Assembly: GCA_040380755.1 (NCBI GenBank)
Contig: JBEIIL010000143.1
Location: forward strand, 1 to 8,493
Origin: Alsobacter sp040380755
Lineage (GTDB): Bacteria > Pseudomonadota > Alphaproteobacteria > Rhizobiales > Beijerinckiaceae
Reading direction: 5' to 3'
DNA: 8,493 nucleotides
Below the pieces are notes generated by a model. That model was given only the letters and a program-made list of their open reading frames with translations, made no database searches and was not told the origin of the DNA. Made by a program: the position numbers and the translations under genes. Below, one piece after another: positions 1 to 6,386 of this stretch; position 1 is the stretch's first letter; every line of letters starts with the position of its first letter.

Positions 1-11
1 CGGCCTTCCAT

Positions 12-16
12 AGGAG
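12..16 (+). promoter_or_regulatory. Shine-Dalgarno of the peroxiredoxin gene
   Basis: AGGAG lies 6 nt before the ATG at 23. It is a canonical ribosome binding site at good spacing and fixes the start of the peroxiredoxin gene. Confidence 0.8.
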
Positions 17-22
17 ACCCTG

Positions 23-508
23 ATGAGCATCGCAGTCGGCGACAGCCTTCCCGCGGCCACGTTCCGCATTATGACCGACGACGGCCCGGCCGCCCGCAGC
101 ACCGACGAGATCTTCAAGGGTCGCAAGGTCGTGCTGTTTGCAGTGCCCGGCGCCTTCACGCCGACCTGCCACAAGAACCACCTGCCGGGGTATATCACCC
201 ATGCGGAGGCGATCCTGGCCAAGGGCGTCGACGCGATCTGCGTCACCAGCGTCAACGACGTGTTCGTGATGACAGCCTGGGCCAAGGCGACCGGCGGCGA
301 GGGCAAGATCACCTTCCTGTCCGACGGCAATGGCGACTTCGCCAAGGCGGTCGGGCTGGCGCTGGACGGCACCGGGTTCGGCCTCGGCACGCGCTCGCAG
401 CGCTATTCCATGGTGGTCGACGACGGCGTGGTGTCAGTCCTCAATGTCGAGGATACTCCCTCCAAGGCGGATGCCTCGGGCGCCGAGGCACTGCTGAAGC
501 AGCTCTGA
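23..508 (+). CDS. Peroxiredoxin, Prx5 / type II family
   Basis: Thiol peroxidase of the AhpC/TSA thioredoxin-fold superfamily. It reduces H2O2 and organic hydroperoxides in the cytoplasm, using glutathione/glutaredoxin or thioredoxin as electron donor. The product is 161 aa, the normal length for the Prx5 group. The active-site block PGAFTPTCH (residues 42-50) places the peroxidatic cysteine at C49 with T46 and P42. R127 in QRYSMVV matches the catalytic arginine of the family. The only other cysteine is C73 in CVTSVND, close to where plant-type II enzymes keep a second cysteine, so it could act as a resolving cysteine or the enzyme could work as a 1-Cys form with glutathione. The mammalian Prx5 C-terminal resolving cysteine is absent. 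The start has a clear AGGAG. The gene converges on rnhA with a 46-bp gap filled by a GC-rich repeat. Family is certain; electron donor is inference. Confidence 0.95.
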   Translation: MSIAVGDSLPAATFRIMTDDGPAARSTDEIFKGRKVVLFAVPGAFTPTCHKNHLPGYITHAEAILAKGVDAICVTSVNDVFVMTAWAKATGGEGKITFLSDGNGDFAKAVGLALDGTGFGLGTRSQRYSMVVDDGVVSVLNVEDTPSKADASGAEALLKQL

Positions 509-521
509 GCCGGCTCGTCGG

Positions 522-580
522 CTCGGGCGGCGAGCCCGGGCCCGGCTCGGGCGGCTAGCCCGGGCCCGGCTCGGGCGGCT
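522..580. repeat. 24-bp direct tandem repeat with hairpins, prx/rnhA junction
   Basis: The unit begins CTCGGGCGGC and continues to CCCGGGCCCGG. Copy 1 is 522-545, copy 2 is 546-569, and a partial third copy starts at 570. Copies 1 and 2 differ at one base (G at 532, T at 556). Each junction can form a short hairpin, for example GAGCC at 532-536 with GGCTC at 544-548 around CGGGCCC. The T variant in copy 2 creates the rnhA TAG stop (557-555 on the minus strand), so the third copy is coding for the RNase HI tail. It sits between convergent genes and could slow or stop transcription from both sides, but no T-run is present, so it is not a classical intrinsic terminator. Confidence 0.75.
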
Positions 581-1040
581 GCGCCGGAGCCGTACGGGGC
601 GGCAGGAAGGGCGCCATGACCTCCCGGGCGAGCGCATCGACGCGCTCGTTCTCGGGGTGGCCGGCGTGGCCCTTGACCCAGTGCCAGGCGACGTCGTGGC
701 GCTTGCGCGCCCCGTCGAGCCGCTGCCACAGCTCGACATTCTTCACGGGCTTGCGGTCTGCCGTCTTCCAGCCATTGACCTTCCAGCCATGCAGCCAGCC
801 GGTGATGCCCTGGCGCAGATACTGGCTGTCGGTCCACAGGTCGACGGCCACCGGCCGCTTCAGCGCCTCCAGCGCCATGATGGCGGCGGTCAGCTCCATG
901 CGGTTGTTGGTGGTGGCGGGCTCGCCACCGCAGAGCTCCCTACGGCTTTCGCCCCACAACAGCAACGCACCCCACCCGCCGGGCCCGGGATTTCCCGAGC
1001 AGGCGCCATCCGTATAGATCGTCACGCGCGGACTGCTCAT
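555..1040 (-). CDS. rnhA: Ribonuclease HI
   Basis: Cleaves the RNA strand of RNA-DNA hybrids with Mg2+, removing R-loops and primers in the cytoplasm. The product is 161 aa, close to E. coli RNase HI (155 aa). All catalytic residues are visible: D11 in YTDGACSGNPGPGGWG, E49 in NNRMEL, D71 in WTDSQY and D135 in NERVDAL, with the loop histidine H125 in WVKGHAGH. The basic handle WLHGWKVNGWKTADRKPVKN (residues 82-101) is intact. A longer in-frame extension to 1325 lies inside thrB and is rejected, since the family N-terminus starts at MSSPRVTIYTDG. The start ATG overlaps the thrB stop (ATGA) and has no Shine-Dalgarno of its own, so translation is probably coupled. The proline-rich C-terminal end (PPRTAPAQPPEPGPG) is non-conserved and partly encoded by the adjoining repeat. 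Confidence 0.97.
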   Translation of the reverse strand: MSSPRVTIYTDGACSGNPGPGGWGALLLWGESRRELCGGEPATTNNRMELTAAIMALEALKRPVAVDLWTDSQYLRQGITGWLHGWKVNGWKTADRKPVKNVELWQRLDGARKRHDVAWHWVKGHAGHPENERVDALAREVMAPFLPPRTAPAQPPEPGPG

Positions 1041-2017
1041 GCGGCCGCGCCAGGGCCGACGCGGCCATAGTCCGCGGCGGTCATGACGCGCTCGTGGAAC
1101 CGCAACTTGCGGTAGTACTCCAGCGGATCCTTCGGCCGCACCATGGCGCCGGGCGGCACGTTGAGCCAGTCGACGAGGCGGGTCAGCATGAAGCGCAGCG
1201 CCGCGCCACGGGCCAGCACCGGCAGGGCCGCCACCTCGGCGGCGTCCAGCGGCCTGACCCGCTCGTAGCCGGTGATCATCGCCCTCCCCTTCGTCAGGTT
1301 GAACGACCCGTCGGCCTCGAAGCACCAGGCATTGAGGCCGATGGCGAGGTCATAGGCGAGCGCATCGGTACAGGCGAAATAGAAATCGATCAGTCCGGAC
1401 AGGCGCGGGCCGACGAAAAACACGTTGTCGGGAAACAGATCGGCATGAATGACGCCGGTCGTCAGCCCGGCAGGCCAGCTGGCCTCGAGCGAGGCCAGTG
1501 CCCGGGCCGTGGCGTCGGCAAGGCCCGGCGTCACCGTGTCGGCGCGCGCCGCCGCGGCCTCGTAGAGCGGCCGCCAGCCTGCCACCGACAATGCATTGGC
1601 ACGCGCCATGGTGAAATCGGCGCCGGCGAGGTGCAGGCGGGCGAGTGCCTCGCCGACAGCGCCGCAATGGTTGACGCCGGGCCGGCGTATACCCATGCCG
1701 TCGAGAAAGGTGACGATGCAGGCCGGCCGGTCGGCAAGCCGGCCCAGCGCGCCGCCATCGCGCCGGCGCACCGGTAGCGGACAGGTGATGCCACGATCCG
1801 CCAGGTGCTGCATCAAGCCGATGAAGAACGGCAGGTCGGCCTCCCGTACCCGCTTTTCGTAAAGCGTCAGGATGTAGAAGCCCGACCCGGTGTGGAGGAG
1901 GAAGTTCGAGTTCTCGACGCCCTCGGCGATGCCCTTGGCGGAGAGGACCGGCCCGATGTCGTAGTTGGCGACGAAGCCCGCAAGCTCGTCGTCCGCAATC
2001 TCGGTGTAGACGGCCAC
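1037..2017 (-). CDS. thrB: Homoserine kinase, APH/choline-kinase fold type
   Basis: Phosphorylates L-homoserine with ATP to O-phosphohomoserine, the penultimate step of threonine synthesis. This is the ThrB type related to aminoglycoside phosphotransferases (found in alphaproteobacteria and pseudomonads), not the GHMP-kinase ThrB of E. coli. The product is 326 aa, typical of the type. Visible features are the N-terminal YDIGPV and GIAEGVENSNF segment (residues 19-39), the Brenner-like catalytic motif HADLFPDN (191-198; D193 as catalytic base, N198 for metal), the metal-binding IDF at 210-212 (D211), and the C-terminal segment DPLEYYRKLRFHERV (297-311). The start is GTG at 2017-2015 with GGAG six bases ahead. 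The gene begins 3 bp after ispH and overlaps rnhA by 4 bp. The same order occurs in many alphaproteobacteria (established knowledge). Confidence 0.95.
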   Translation of the reverse strand: MAVYTEIADDELAGFVANYDIGPVLSAKGIAEGVENSNFLLHTGSGFYILTLYEKRVREADLPFFIGLMQHLADRGITCPLPVRRRDGGALGRLADRPACIVTFLDGMGIRRPGVNHCGAVGEALARLHLAGADFTMARANALSVAGWRPLYEAAAARADTVTPGLADATARALASLEASWPAGLTTGVIHADLFPDNVFFVGPRLSGLIDFYFACTDALAYDLAIGLNAWCFEADGSFNLTKGRAMITGYERVRPLDAAEVAALPVLARGAALRFMLTRLVDWLNVPPGAMVRPKDPLEYYRKLRFHERVMTAADYGRVGPGAAA

Positions 2018-2020
2018 GGC

Positions 2021-2983
2021 CTACTCCGCGGCGGGGCGCAGATTGCGCGGCAGAGGAAAGAACACGCTCTCGTCGGCGGTGGACAAGGTCTCGACCGTGA
2101 GATCGTAGCGTTCGGCAAAGGCCTCGAGGATTTCCTCGACCAGCACCTCGGGGGCCGAGGCACCCGCGGTCAGGCCCAGAGACCCGATGGTGCCGAGTTC
2201 GTCCCAGTCGATGTCGGCGGCGCGCAGCACCAGGCGCGAGACCCTGCAGCCGGCGCGCTCGGCGACCTCGCGCAGGCGCTGCGAGTTCGAGGAGTTCGGC
2301 GAGCCAACCACCAGCATGGCGTCGACCCGCGGCGCGACCGCCTTGACGGATTCCTGCCGAGTGGTGGTGGCGTAGCAGATGTCTTCCTTATGCGTCGCGA
2401 CGATGGCCGGGAACCGGGCACGCAGGGCGTCGACGATCTCGCGGGTGTCGTCCACCGACAGGGTGGTCTGGGTGACGAAGGCCAGCGCGCCGGCATCGGG
2501 CGGCGCGAGCGCGGCGACGTCGGCCAGCGTCTCGACCAAAATCACGGCGCCGTCCGGCAGCTGGCCCATGGTGCCGACCACCTCGGGGTGGCCGGCATGG
2601 CCGACCAGCACCACCGTACGACCGCGGCGGTGGTGGATCTCGGTCTCGCGGTGCACCTTGGTGACCAGCGGACAAGTGGCATCGATGGCAAACAGGTCCC
2701 GCCCGGTGGCCTCGGCCGGCACGGCCTTGGGCACCCCATGGGCCGAGAAGATCACCGGCGCGCCGGTGGCCGGGACCTCACTCAGCTCGTCGACGAAAAT
2801 CGCCCCCTTTCGGCGCAGCTCCTCGACGACGAAGCGGTTGTGGACGATCTCGTGGCGGACATAGACGGGCGCCCCGTAGCGCAAGAGCGCCTGCTCGACC
2901 GCGTCGATCGCCCGCACCACGCCAGCGCAGAAGCCGCGTGGGGCGCAAAGCAGCACGGAGAGGGGCGGCTTGGTGTCGGTCAT
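2021..2983 (-). CDS. ispH: 4-hydroxy-3-methylbut-2-enyl diphosphate reductase (IspH/LytB)
   Basis: Iron-sulfur enzyme for the last step of the MEP pathway, reducing HMBPP to IPP and DMAPP in the cytoplasm. The product is 320 aa, the usual length. The three cluster cysteines are C13 (LLCAPRGFCAGV), C104 (DATCPLVTKVH) and C203 (DICYATTTRQ). Substrate-binding residues appear as H44 (HEIVHN), H82 (SAHGV), H132 and E134 (GHAGHPE), T172 (VTQTTLS), the SPNSSNSQRL block (228-237) and S276 (TAGASAPE). The frame stays open to an ATG at 3055, but those 24 residues are not family-like, so MTDTKPPLSV is chosen. No Shine-Dalgarno precedes that ATG; an 8-bp inverted repeat ends 1 nt upstream instead. First gene of the ispH-thrB-rnhA operon and divergent from the Kef antiporter gene. 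Confidence 0.97.
   Translation of the reverse strand: MTDTKPPLSVLLCAPRGFCAGVVRAIDAVEQALLRYGAPVYVRHEIVHNRFVVEELRRKGAIFVDELSEVPATGAPVIFSAHGVPKAVPAEATGRDLFAIDATCPLVTKVHRETEIHHRRGRTVVLVGHAGHPEVVGTMGQLPDGAVILVETLADVAALAPPDAGALAFVTQTTLSVDDTREIVDALRARFPAIVATHKEDICYATTTRQESVKAVAPRVDAMLVVGSPNSSNSQRLREVAERAGCRVSRLVLRAADIDWDELGTIGSLGLTAGASAPEVLVEEILEAFAERYDLTVETLSTADESVFFPLPRNLRPAAE
2024..2027 (-). promoter_or_regulatory. Shine-Dalgarno of thrB, adjoining the ispH stop
   Basis: On the minus strand GGAG is followed by TAGGCC and then the GTG start of thrB. The GGAG lies in the last ispH codons, directly before its TAG stop (2023-2021). This supports the GTG start and suggests that ispH and thrB are read from one transcript, with a ribosome terminating on ispH able to reinitiate. 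Confidence 0.65.
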
Positions 2984-2984
2984 G

Positions 2985-3006
2985 GCGGATCGCGGCCTCG
3001 ATCCGC
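2985..3006. repeat. Inverted repeat directly upstream of the ispH start
   Basis: GCGGATCG (2985-2992) and CGATCCGC (2999-3006) are perfect 8-bp arms around a 6-nt centre. The dyad ends 1 nt before the ispH ATG (2983-2981). In RNA it would be a leader hairpin against the start codon; in DNA it could be an operator. Which applies depends on the transcription start, which is not known. Confidence 0.7.
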
Positions 3007-3007
3007 G

Positions 3008-3036
3008 TTTGTGGACAGGCCGCGGCGGCAGGTCAA
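3008..3036 (-). promoter_or_regulatory. Candidate ispH operon promoter
   Basis: On the minus strand TTGACC (3036-3031) is followed after 17 bp by CACAAA (3013-3008). The -35 is close to TTGACA, while the -10 matches TATAAT at only three of six positions. Transcription would begin near 3001, about 18 nt before the ATG. It is the best-placed candidate in the gap; confidence is low because of the weak -10. Confidence 0.35.
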
Positions 3037-3049
3037 GATGGCGACCTGC
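3028..3049. repeat. Inverted repeat in the ispH/kef divergent region
   Basis: GCAGGTC (3028-3034) and GACCTGC (3043-3049) are perfect 7-bp arms separated by 8 nt. The left arm overlaps the candidate ispH -35 element, a location suited to a regulator binding site. No regulator is encoded beside it, so the function is open. Confidence 0.6.
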
Positions 3050-3104
3050 AGCCATGCAAGGCCACGTCGGCGGATCGGCCCTCGCCGCGGCGGGCCGGTT
3101 TGCC

Positions 3105-3110
3105 TATGGT
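3105..3110 (+). promoter_or_regulatory. Candidate -10 element for the kef-MATE genes
   Basis: TATGGT stands out in a GC-rich stretch and lies about 29 bp before the ATG at 3139. No good -35 is seen 16-18 bp upstream. If real, transcription would start near 3117, which would rule out the in-frame ATG at 3106 as the antiporter start. Confidence 0.25.
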
Positions 3111-3138
3111 GCGGCGAAACCCGACCTCCGCGGACCCG

Positions 3139-4980
3139 ATGGCCGATCATCCCGATACAAGCTTCATCACGCCGATCCTGATCTTCTGTGCGGGCGCCGT
3201 GATCGCGGTGCCGCTGTGCCGCCGGCTCGGCCTCGGGGCGGTGATCGGTTATCTGGCGGCCGGGCTGGTGATCGGACCGCATGGGCTGCGGCTGTTCAAC
3301 GATGCCGCGACGGTCAGCGCGGTGGCCGAACTCGGGGTCGTGCTGCTGCTGTTCGTGGTCGGGCTGGAGCTGAAGCTGTCGCGGCTGGTGGCGATGCGCC
3401 GCGACATCTTCGGGCTGGGCCTCGCCCAGTTCGCCACCACCGCCGCTGTCGTCATGGCGGCGGCCCTGCTGCTGGGCATCGGCAGCGCCGGAGCGCTGGT
3501 GCTCGGACTGGCGCTGTCCCTGTCGGCCACGGCCATCGCGCTGCAGATCCTCGACGAGCGCGGTACGCTGCAAACGCCGCACGGCCAGCGCACCTTCGCG
3601 GTGCTGCTGTTCCAGGACATGTCGATCGTGCCGATCCTCGCCCTGGTGCCACTGCTGGGACGAGGGCCGGCGACGGGAGGTCTCAGCGACGGGCTGAAGG
3701 CCACGGCGATCGCCATCGGCGCCATCGCCACCATTGTGGTGGCGGGCCGCTATCTGCTCAATCCGCTGTTTCGGATCCTGGCGCGGTCGGGCGCCCGCGA
3801 AGTCATGACGGCCGCCGCACTGCTGGTCGTGCTCGGAGCTGCCCTGGCGATGAGCCTGGCCGGCATGTCGATGGCGCTGGGCGCCTTCCTGGCAGGTCTG
3901 CTGCTGGCAGAATCGAATTTCCGGCACCAGCTCGAAGCCGATATCGAACCGTTCCGCGGGCTGCTGCTCGGACTGTTCTTCATGAGCGTGGGCATGGGCA
4001 TCAACCTGCCGCTGGTGCGCGACAATGCGGCGCTGCTGCTCGGGCTGGCCATGCTGCTGGTCGCCGGCAAGACGCTGATTGCCGCCGGCCTGCTGCGGGC
4101 CACGGGTTCGGGTGTCGACGACAGCTGGCGGGCCGGCGTGCTGCTGGCGGCGGCCGGCGAATTCTCCTTCGTGCTGCTGCCGCTGGCCGCAGCGCTTGGC
4201 CTGCTGGCGCCGGCCCATGCGGCGATGGCCACAGCGGTCGCGGCCCTCACCATGGTGCTGGGGCCGCTGGCCGCCAAGCTCGTCGAGGCCATCCTGGTGC
4301 GGCGCGAGGCCGTCCGGCCGGAGCCGGAGTTCGACCCGGGCAGCTTCGACGGCGCCCATGGCAGCGTCCTCGTCGTCGGCTTCGGCCGCTTCGGCCAGCT
4401 CGTCAACCAGGTGCTGCTCGCCGACGGCATCGACGTCACCGTTATCGACCGTGACGTCAGCCGGATCCAGGCGGCGGCCCGGTTCGGGTTCAAGGTCTAT
4501 TACGGCGACGGCACGCGGCTCGACGTGCTGCGCGCCGCCGGGGCCGCCAACGCCAGGGTGGTGGTGGTGACCGTCGACGACAGGGCCGCGGCGCTGACGA
4601 TCGCCGAGGTTGTGCGCGAGCATTTCCCGCTGGCGCGGTTGCATGCGCGGGCCTTCGACCGGATCCATGCGGTCGACCTGATGAACCAGGGGGTCGACTA
4701 CCAGCTGCGCGAGACGCTGGTGTCGGCGCTGGAGTTCGGTCGCGAGACGCTGGTTGCGCTGGGCACCGATCCGGAACGGGCCGAGGAGGTGCGCAGTGCG
4801 GTGCGCGAGCGCGACCAGGTGCGGCTCGCGCGGCAGTTCGCCGAGGGCGCGGTGAGGGCGCCGGACCTGTCGACCGTTCCGCGCCTGACGCCCGAGCCGC
4901 TGACAAAGCCGAAGGCCAGGTCCCGTGCCCTGTCCGAGGAAACCCGCGAGGCGATCGGCAGCAATGGTGGCGCGCCGTGA
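3139..4980 (+). CDS. Kef-type monovalent cation:proton antiporter (CPA2) with RCK domain
   Basis: Inner-membrane K+/H+ antiporter of the KefB/KefC type. Family members acidify the cytoplasm and release K+, often gated by glutathione and its electrophile adducts. The product is 613 aa, close to E. coli KefB/KefC (601/620). Residues 10-385 form a Na+/H+-exchanger domain of about 12 hydrophobic segments, including LLFVVGLELK (70-79), LLFQD (156-160) and SMALGAFLAGLLLAES (244-259). The loop HQLEADIEPFKG-like stretch at 263-274 resembles the regulatory HALESD loop of KefC. Residues 408-525 are a TrkA-N/RCK domain with the Rossmann motif GFGRFG (414-419), D437 after VI, and YYGDGTR (454-460). RETLVSALEFGRETL (524-538) resembles the Kef C-terminal domain. 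Glutathione gating is inference, and no KefF/KefG-type subunit is nearby. The ATG at 3139 gives a short tail before the first membrane segment; upstream in-frame ATGs (2938, 3106) overlap ispH or the promoter region. MATE starts inside its stop codon. Confidence 0.93.
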   Translation: MADHPDTSFITPILIFCAGAVIAVPLCRRLGLGAVIGYLAAGLVIGPHGLRLFNDAATVSAVAELGVVLLLFVVGLELKLSRLVAMRRDIFGLGLAQFATTAAVVMAAALLLGIGSAGALVLGLALSLSATAIALQILDERGTLQTPHGQRTFAVLLFQDMSIVPILALVPLLGRGPATGGLSDGLKATAIAIGAIATIVVAGRYLLNPLFRILARSGAREVMTAAALLVVLGAALAMSLAGMSMALGAFLAGLLLAESNFRHQLEADIEPFRGLLLGLFFMSVGMGINLPLVRDNAALLLGLAMLLVAGKTLIAAGLLRATGSGVDDSWRAGVLLAAAGEFSFVLLPLAAALGLLAPAHAAMATAVAALTMVLGPLAAKLVEAILVRREAVRPEPEFDPGSFDGAHGSVLVVGFGRFGQLVNQVLLADGIDVTVIDRDVSRIQAAARFGFKVYYGDGTRLDVLRAAGAANARVVVVTVDDRAAALTIAEVVREHFPLARLHARAFDRIHAVDLMNQGVDYQLRETLVSALEFGRETLVALGTDPERAEEVRSAVRERDQVRLARQFAEGAVRAPDLSTVPRLTPEPLTKPKARSRALSEETREAIGSNGGAP

Positions 4981-6356
4981 GCACCGCCACGGACGAAAGG
5001 CCGGACGCCGTCTTCACCCGTGGCCCGATCATGCGGCACGTGGCCGTGATGTCGGCCACCGGCGCGGTCGGGCTGACGGCGATCTTCGCCGTCGACCTGC
5101 TGTCGCTGCTCTACATCTCCTGGCTCGGACAAGTGAACGTCACCGCCGGCGTCGGCTTTGCCACGACGGTTTTCTTCCTGTCGACGTCGGTGAACATCGG
5201 CATGATGATCGCCGTTTCGGCCGTGGTGGCGCGGGCGCTCGGCTCCGGTGACCGGGCCCGGGCTCGGCGGCTGGGCGGCTCGGGCGTGCTGCTGATGACG
5301 CTGGCATCAGCTCTCGTCGCAGCTGCCATGATGGCGTGGATGGGACCGCTGCTGACGCTGCTCGGCGCCGCCGGCGAGGCGCATGACGTGGCGTGGCGGT
5401 TCATGGCCATTGCCATGCCGTCCAACGTGCTGATGGCGCTCGGCCTCGCCTATTCGGCCGTGCTGCGCGCGGTCGGTGATGCGCGGCGCGCGATGTATGT
5501 GACGCTGGCCGGCGGCATCGGCACGGCCGCCATTGATCCGCTGCTCATCTTCGGGCTGGGCCTCGGGCCGGACGGTGCCGCCTGGGCGATCTGCGCGTCG
5601 CGGCTGATCTTCACGATCATCGGTTATGTGGGGGCCGTGCGGGTGCACGACCTGGTGGCAAGACCGCAGATCAGCCAGCTTCTCGACGATGTCAGGCCCA
5701 TCGGGGCGATCGCGCTGCCGGCCGTGCTGACCAACGTCGCGACGCCGGTGTCCTTCGGCTACATCACCGCCGCGCTGTCGGCCTTCGGCGAAGAGGCCGT
5801 GGCCGCGAACGCCATCGCCAACCGGCTGGCGCCGGTGGCATTCTGCATCGTGTTCGCGCTCAGTGGCGCAATCGGGCCGATCTTCAGCCAGAACCTCGGC
5901 GCAGGGCTTGGCGCGCGAGTGCGGCGGACGCTCAGCGACGGGCTGCTGTTCAGCTTCGGCTGTGTCGTCGCCGCCTGGATCGTCCTGTTCGTAGCCCGCC
6001 ACGGGATCGTGTCAATGTTCGCCGCGCAGGGCGAGACGGCGCGTCTCGTGGTTTTCTTCTGCACGGTTCTGGCGGGCAGCTGGATTTTCCACGGCGCGCT
6101 GTTTGTTGCCAACTCGGCGTTCAACAATCTCGGCTTCCCGCTGCTGGCGACGGGGTTCAACTGGGGCAAGGCGACGCTCGGCACGGTGCCGTTCGTCGCC
6201 GCCGGGGCGCATCTGGGCGGGGCCGAGGGAGCACTGCTCGGCCAGGCGGTGGGTGCGGTGGTGTTCGGCGTGGCGGGCGTGATCGTCGCGTACCGGTGTG
6301 TCGACCGCCTGTCGGCGGACCCGGCAGCGATGGCGCACGCCGGGGGAACGACCTAG
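4977..6356 (+). CDS. MATE-family multidrug/toxin efflux transporter
   Basis: Inner-membrane exporter of the multidrug and toxic compound extrusion family, driven by Na+ or H+ exchange. The product is 459 aa, the typical length, with about 12 hydrophobic segments in two halves. Supporting motifs are the first-helix block FAVDLLSLLYISWLG (37-51) with the conserved acidic D40, VLRAVGDARR (162-171) followed by DPLLIFGLGLGPDGAAWA (187-204), a MATE signature, and the second-half counterpart NAIANRLAPVAFC (278-290) with GAIGPIFSQNLGAG (297-310). The start is GTG at 4977, overlapping the antiporter TGA (GTGA); this implies one transcript and coupled translation. The cytosolic C-terminus after residue 441 is short and variable. 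Substrate cannot be told from sequence. Linkage to a Kef antiporter suggests a shared stress role, but that is inference. Confidence 0.92.
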   Translation: MSTATDERPDAVFTRGPIMRHVAVMSATGAVGLTAIFAVDLLSLLYISWLGQVNVTAGVGFATTVFFLSTSVNIGMMIAVSAVVARALGSGDRARARRLGGSGVLLMTLASALVAAAMMAWMGPLLTLLGAAGEAHDVAWRFMAIAMPSNVLMALGLAYSAVLRAVGDARRAMYVTLAGGIGTAAIDPLLIFGLGLGPDGAAWAICASRLIFTIIGYVGAVRVHDLVARPQISQLLDDVRPIGAIALPAVLTNVATPVSFGYITAALSAFGEEAVAANAIANRLAPVAFCIVFALSGAIGPIFSQNLGAGLGARVRRTLSDGLLFSFGCVVAAWIVLFVARHGIVSMFAAQGETARLVVFFCTVLAGSWIFHGALFVANSAFNNLGFPLLATGFNWGKATLGTVPFVAAGAHLGGAEGALLGQAVGAVVFGVAGVIVAYRCVDRLSADPAAMAHAGGTT

Positions 6357-6386
6357 ACTGGTCGATCGCCGCAGGGGATTCGCCCC

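Noticed and set aside
1041..1325. N-terminal extension of RNase HI
   Set aside because: The added 95 residues lie in thrB out of frame, are low-complexity, and precede the standard RNase HI N-terminus.
2984..3055. N-terminal extension of IspH by 24 residues
   Set aside because: The stretch is not family-like and passes through the candidate promoter and both dyads; the start at 2983 gives the usual spacing to the first cluster cysteine.
1805..3181. 458-codon plus-strand open frame opposite thrB and ispH
   Set aside because: It overlaps two genes with complete catalytic motifs, shows no family pattern, and is explained by GC-rich codon bias.
2970..4454. 494-codon plus-strand frame within the Kef gene
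   Set aside because: Shifted frame of the antiporter gene, giving an Arg/Gly/Ala-rich product without hydrophobic segments or motifs.
2980..4668. 562-codon open frame on the minus strand opposite the Kef gene
   Set aside because: Its product is a low-complexity Gln/Arg/His-rich string with no domain pattern. It mirrors a clear GC-rich coding gene, where antisense stops are rare.
5307..6002. 231-codon minus-strand frame opposite the MATE gene
   Set aside because: Composition is Arg/His/Gln-rich with no motif, and it lies wholly within a well-supported transporter gene.
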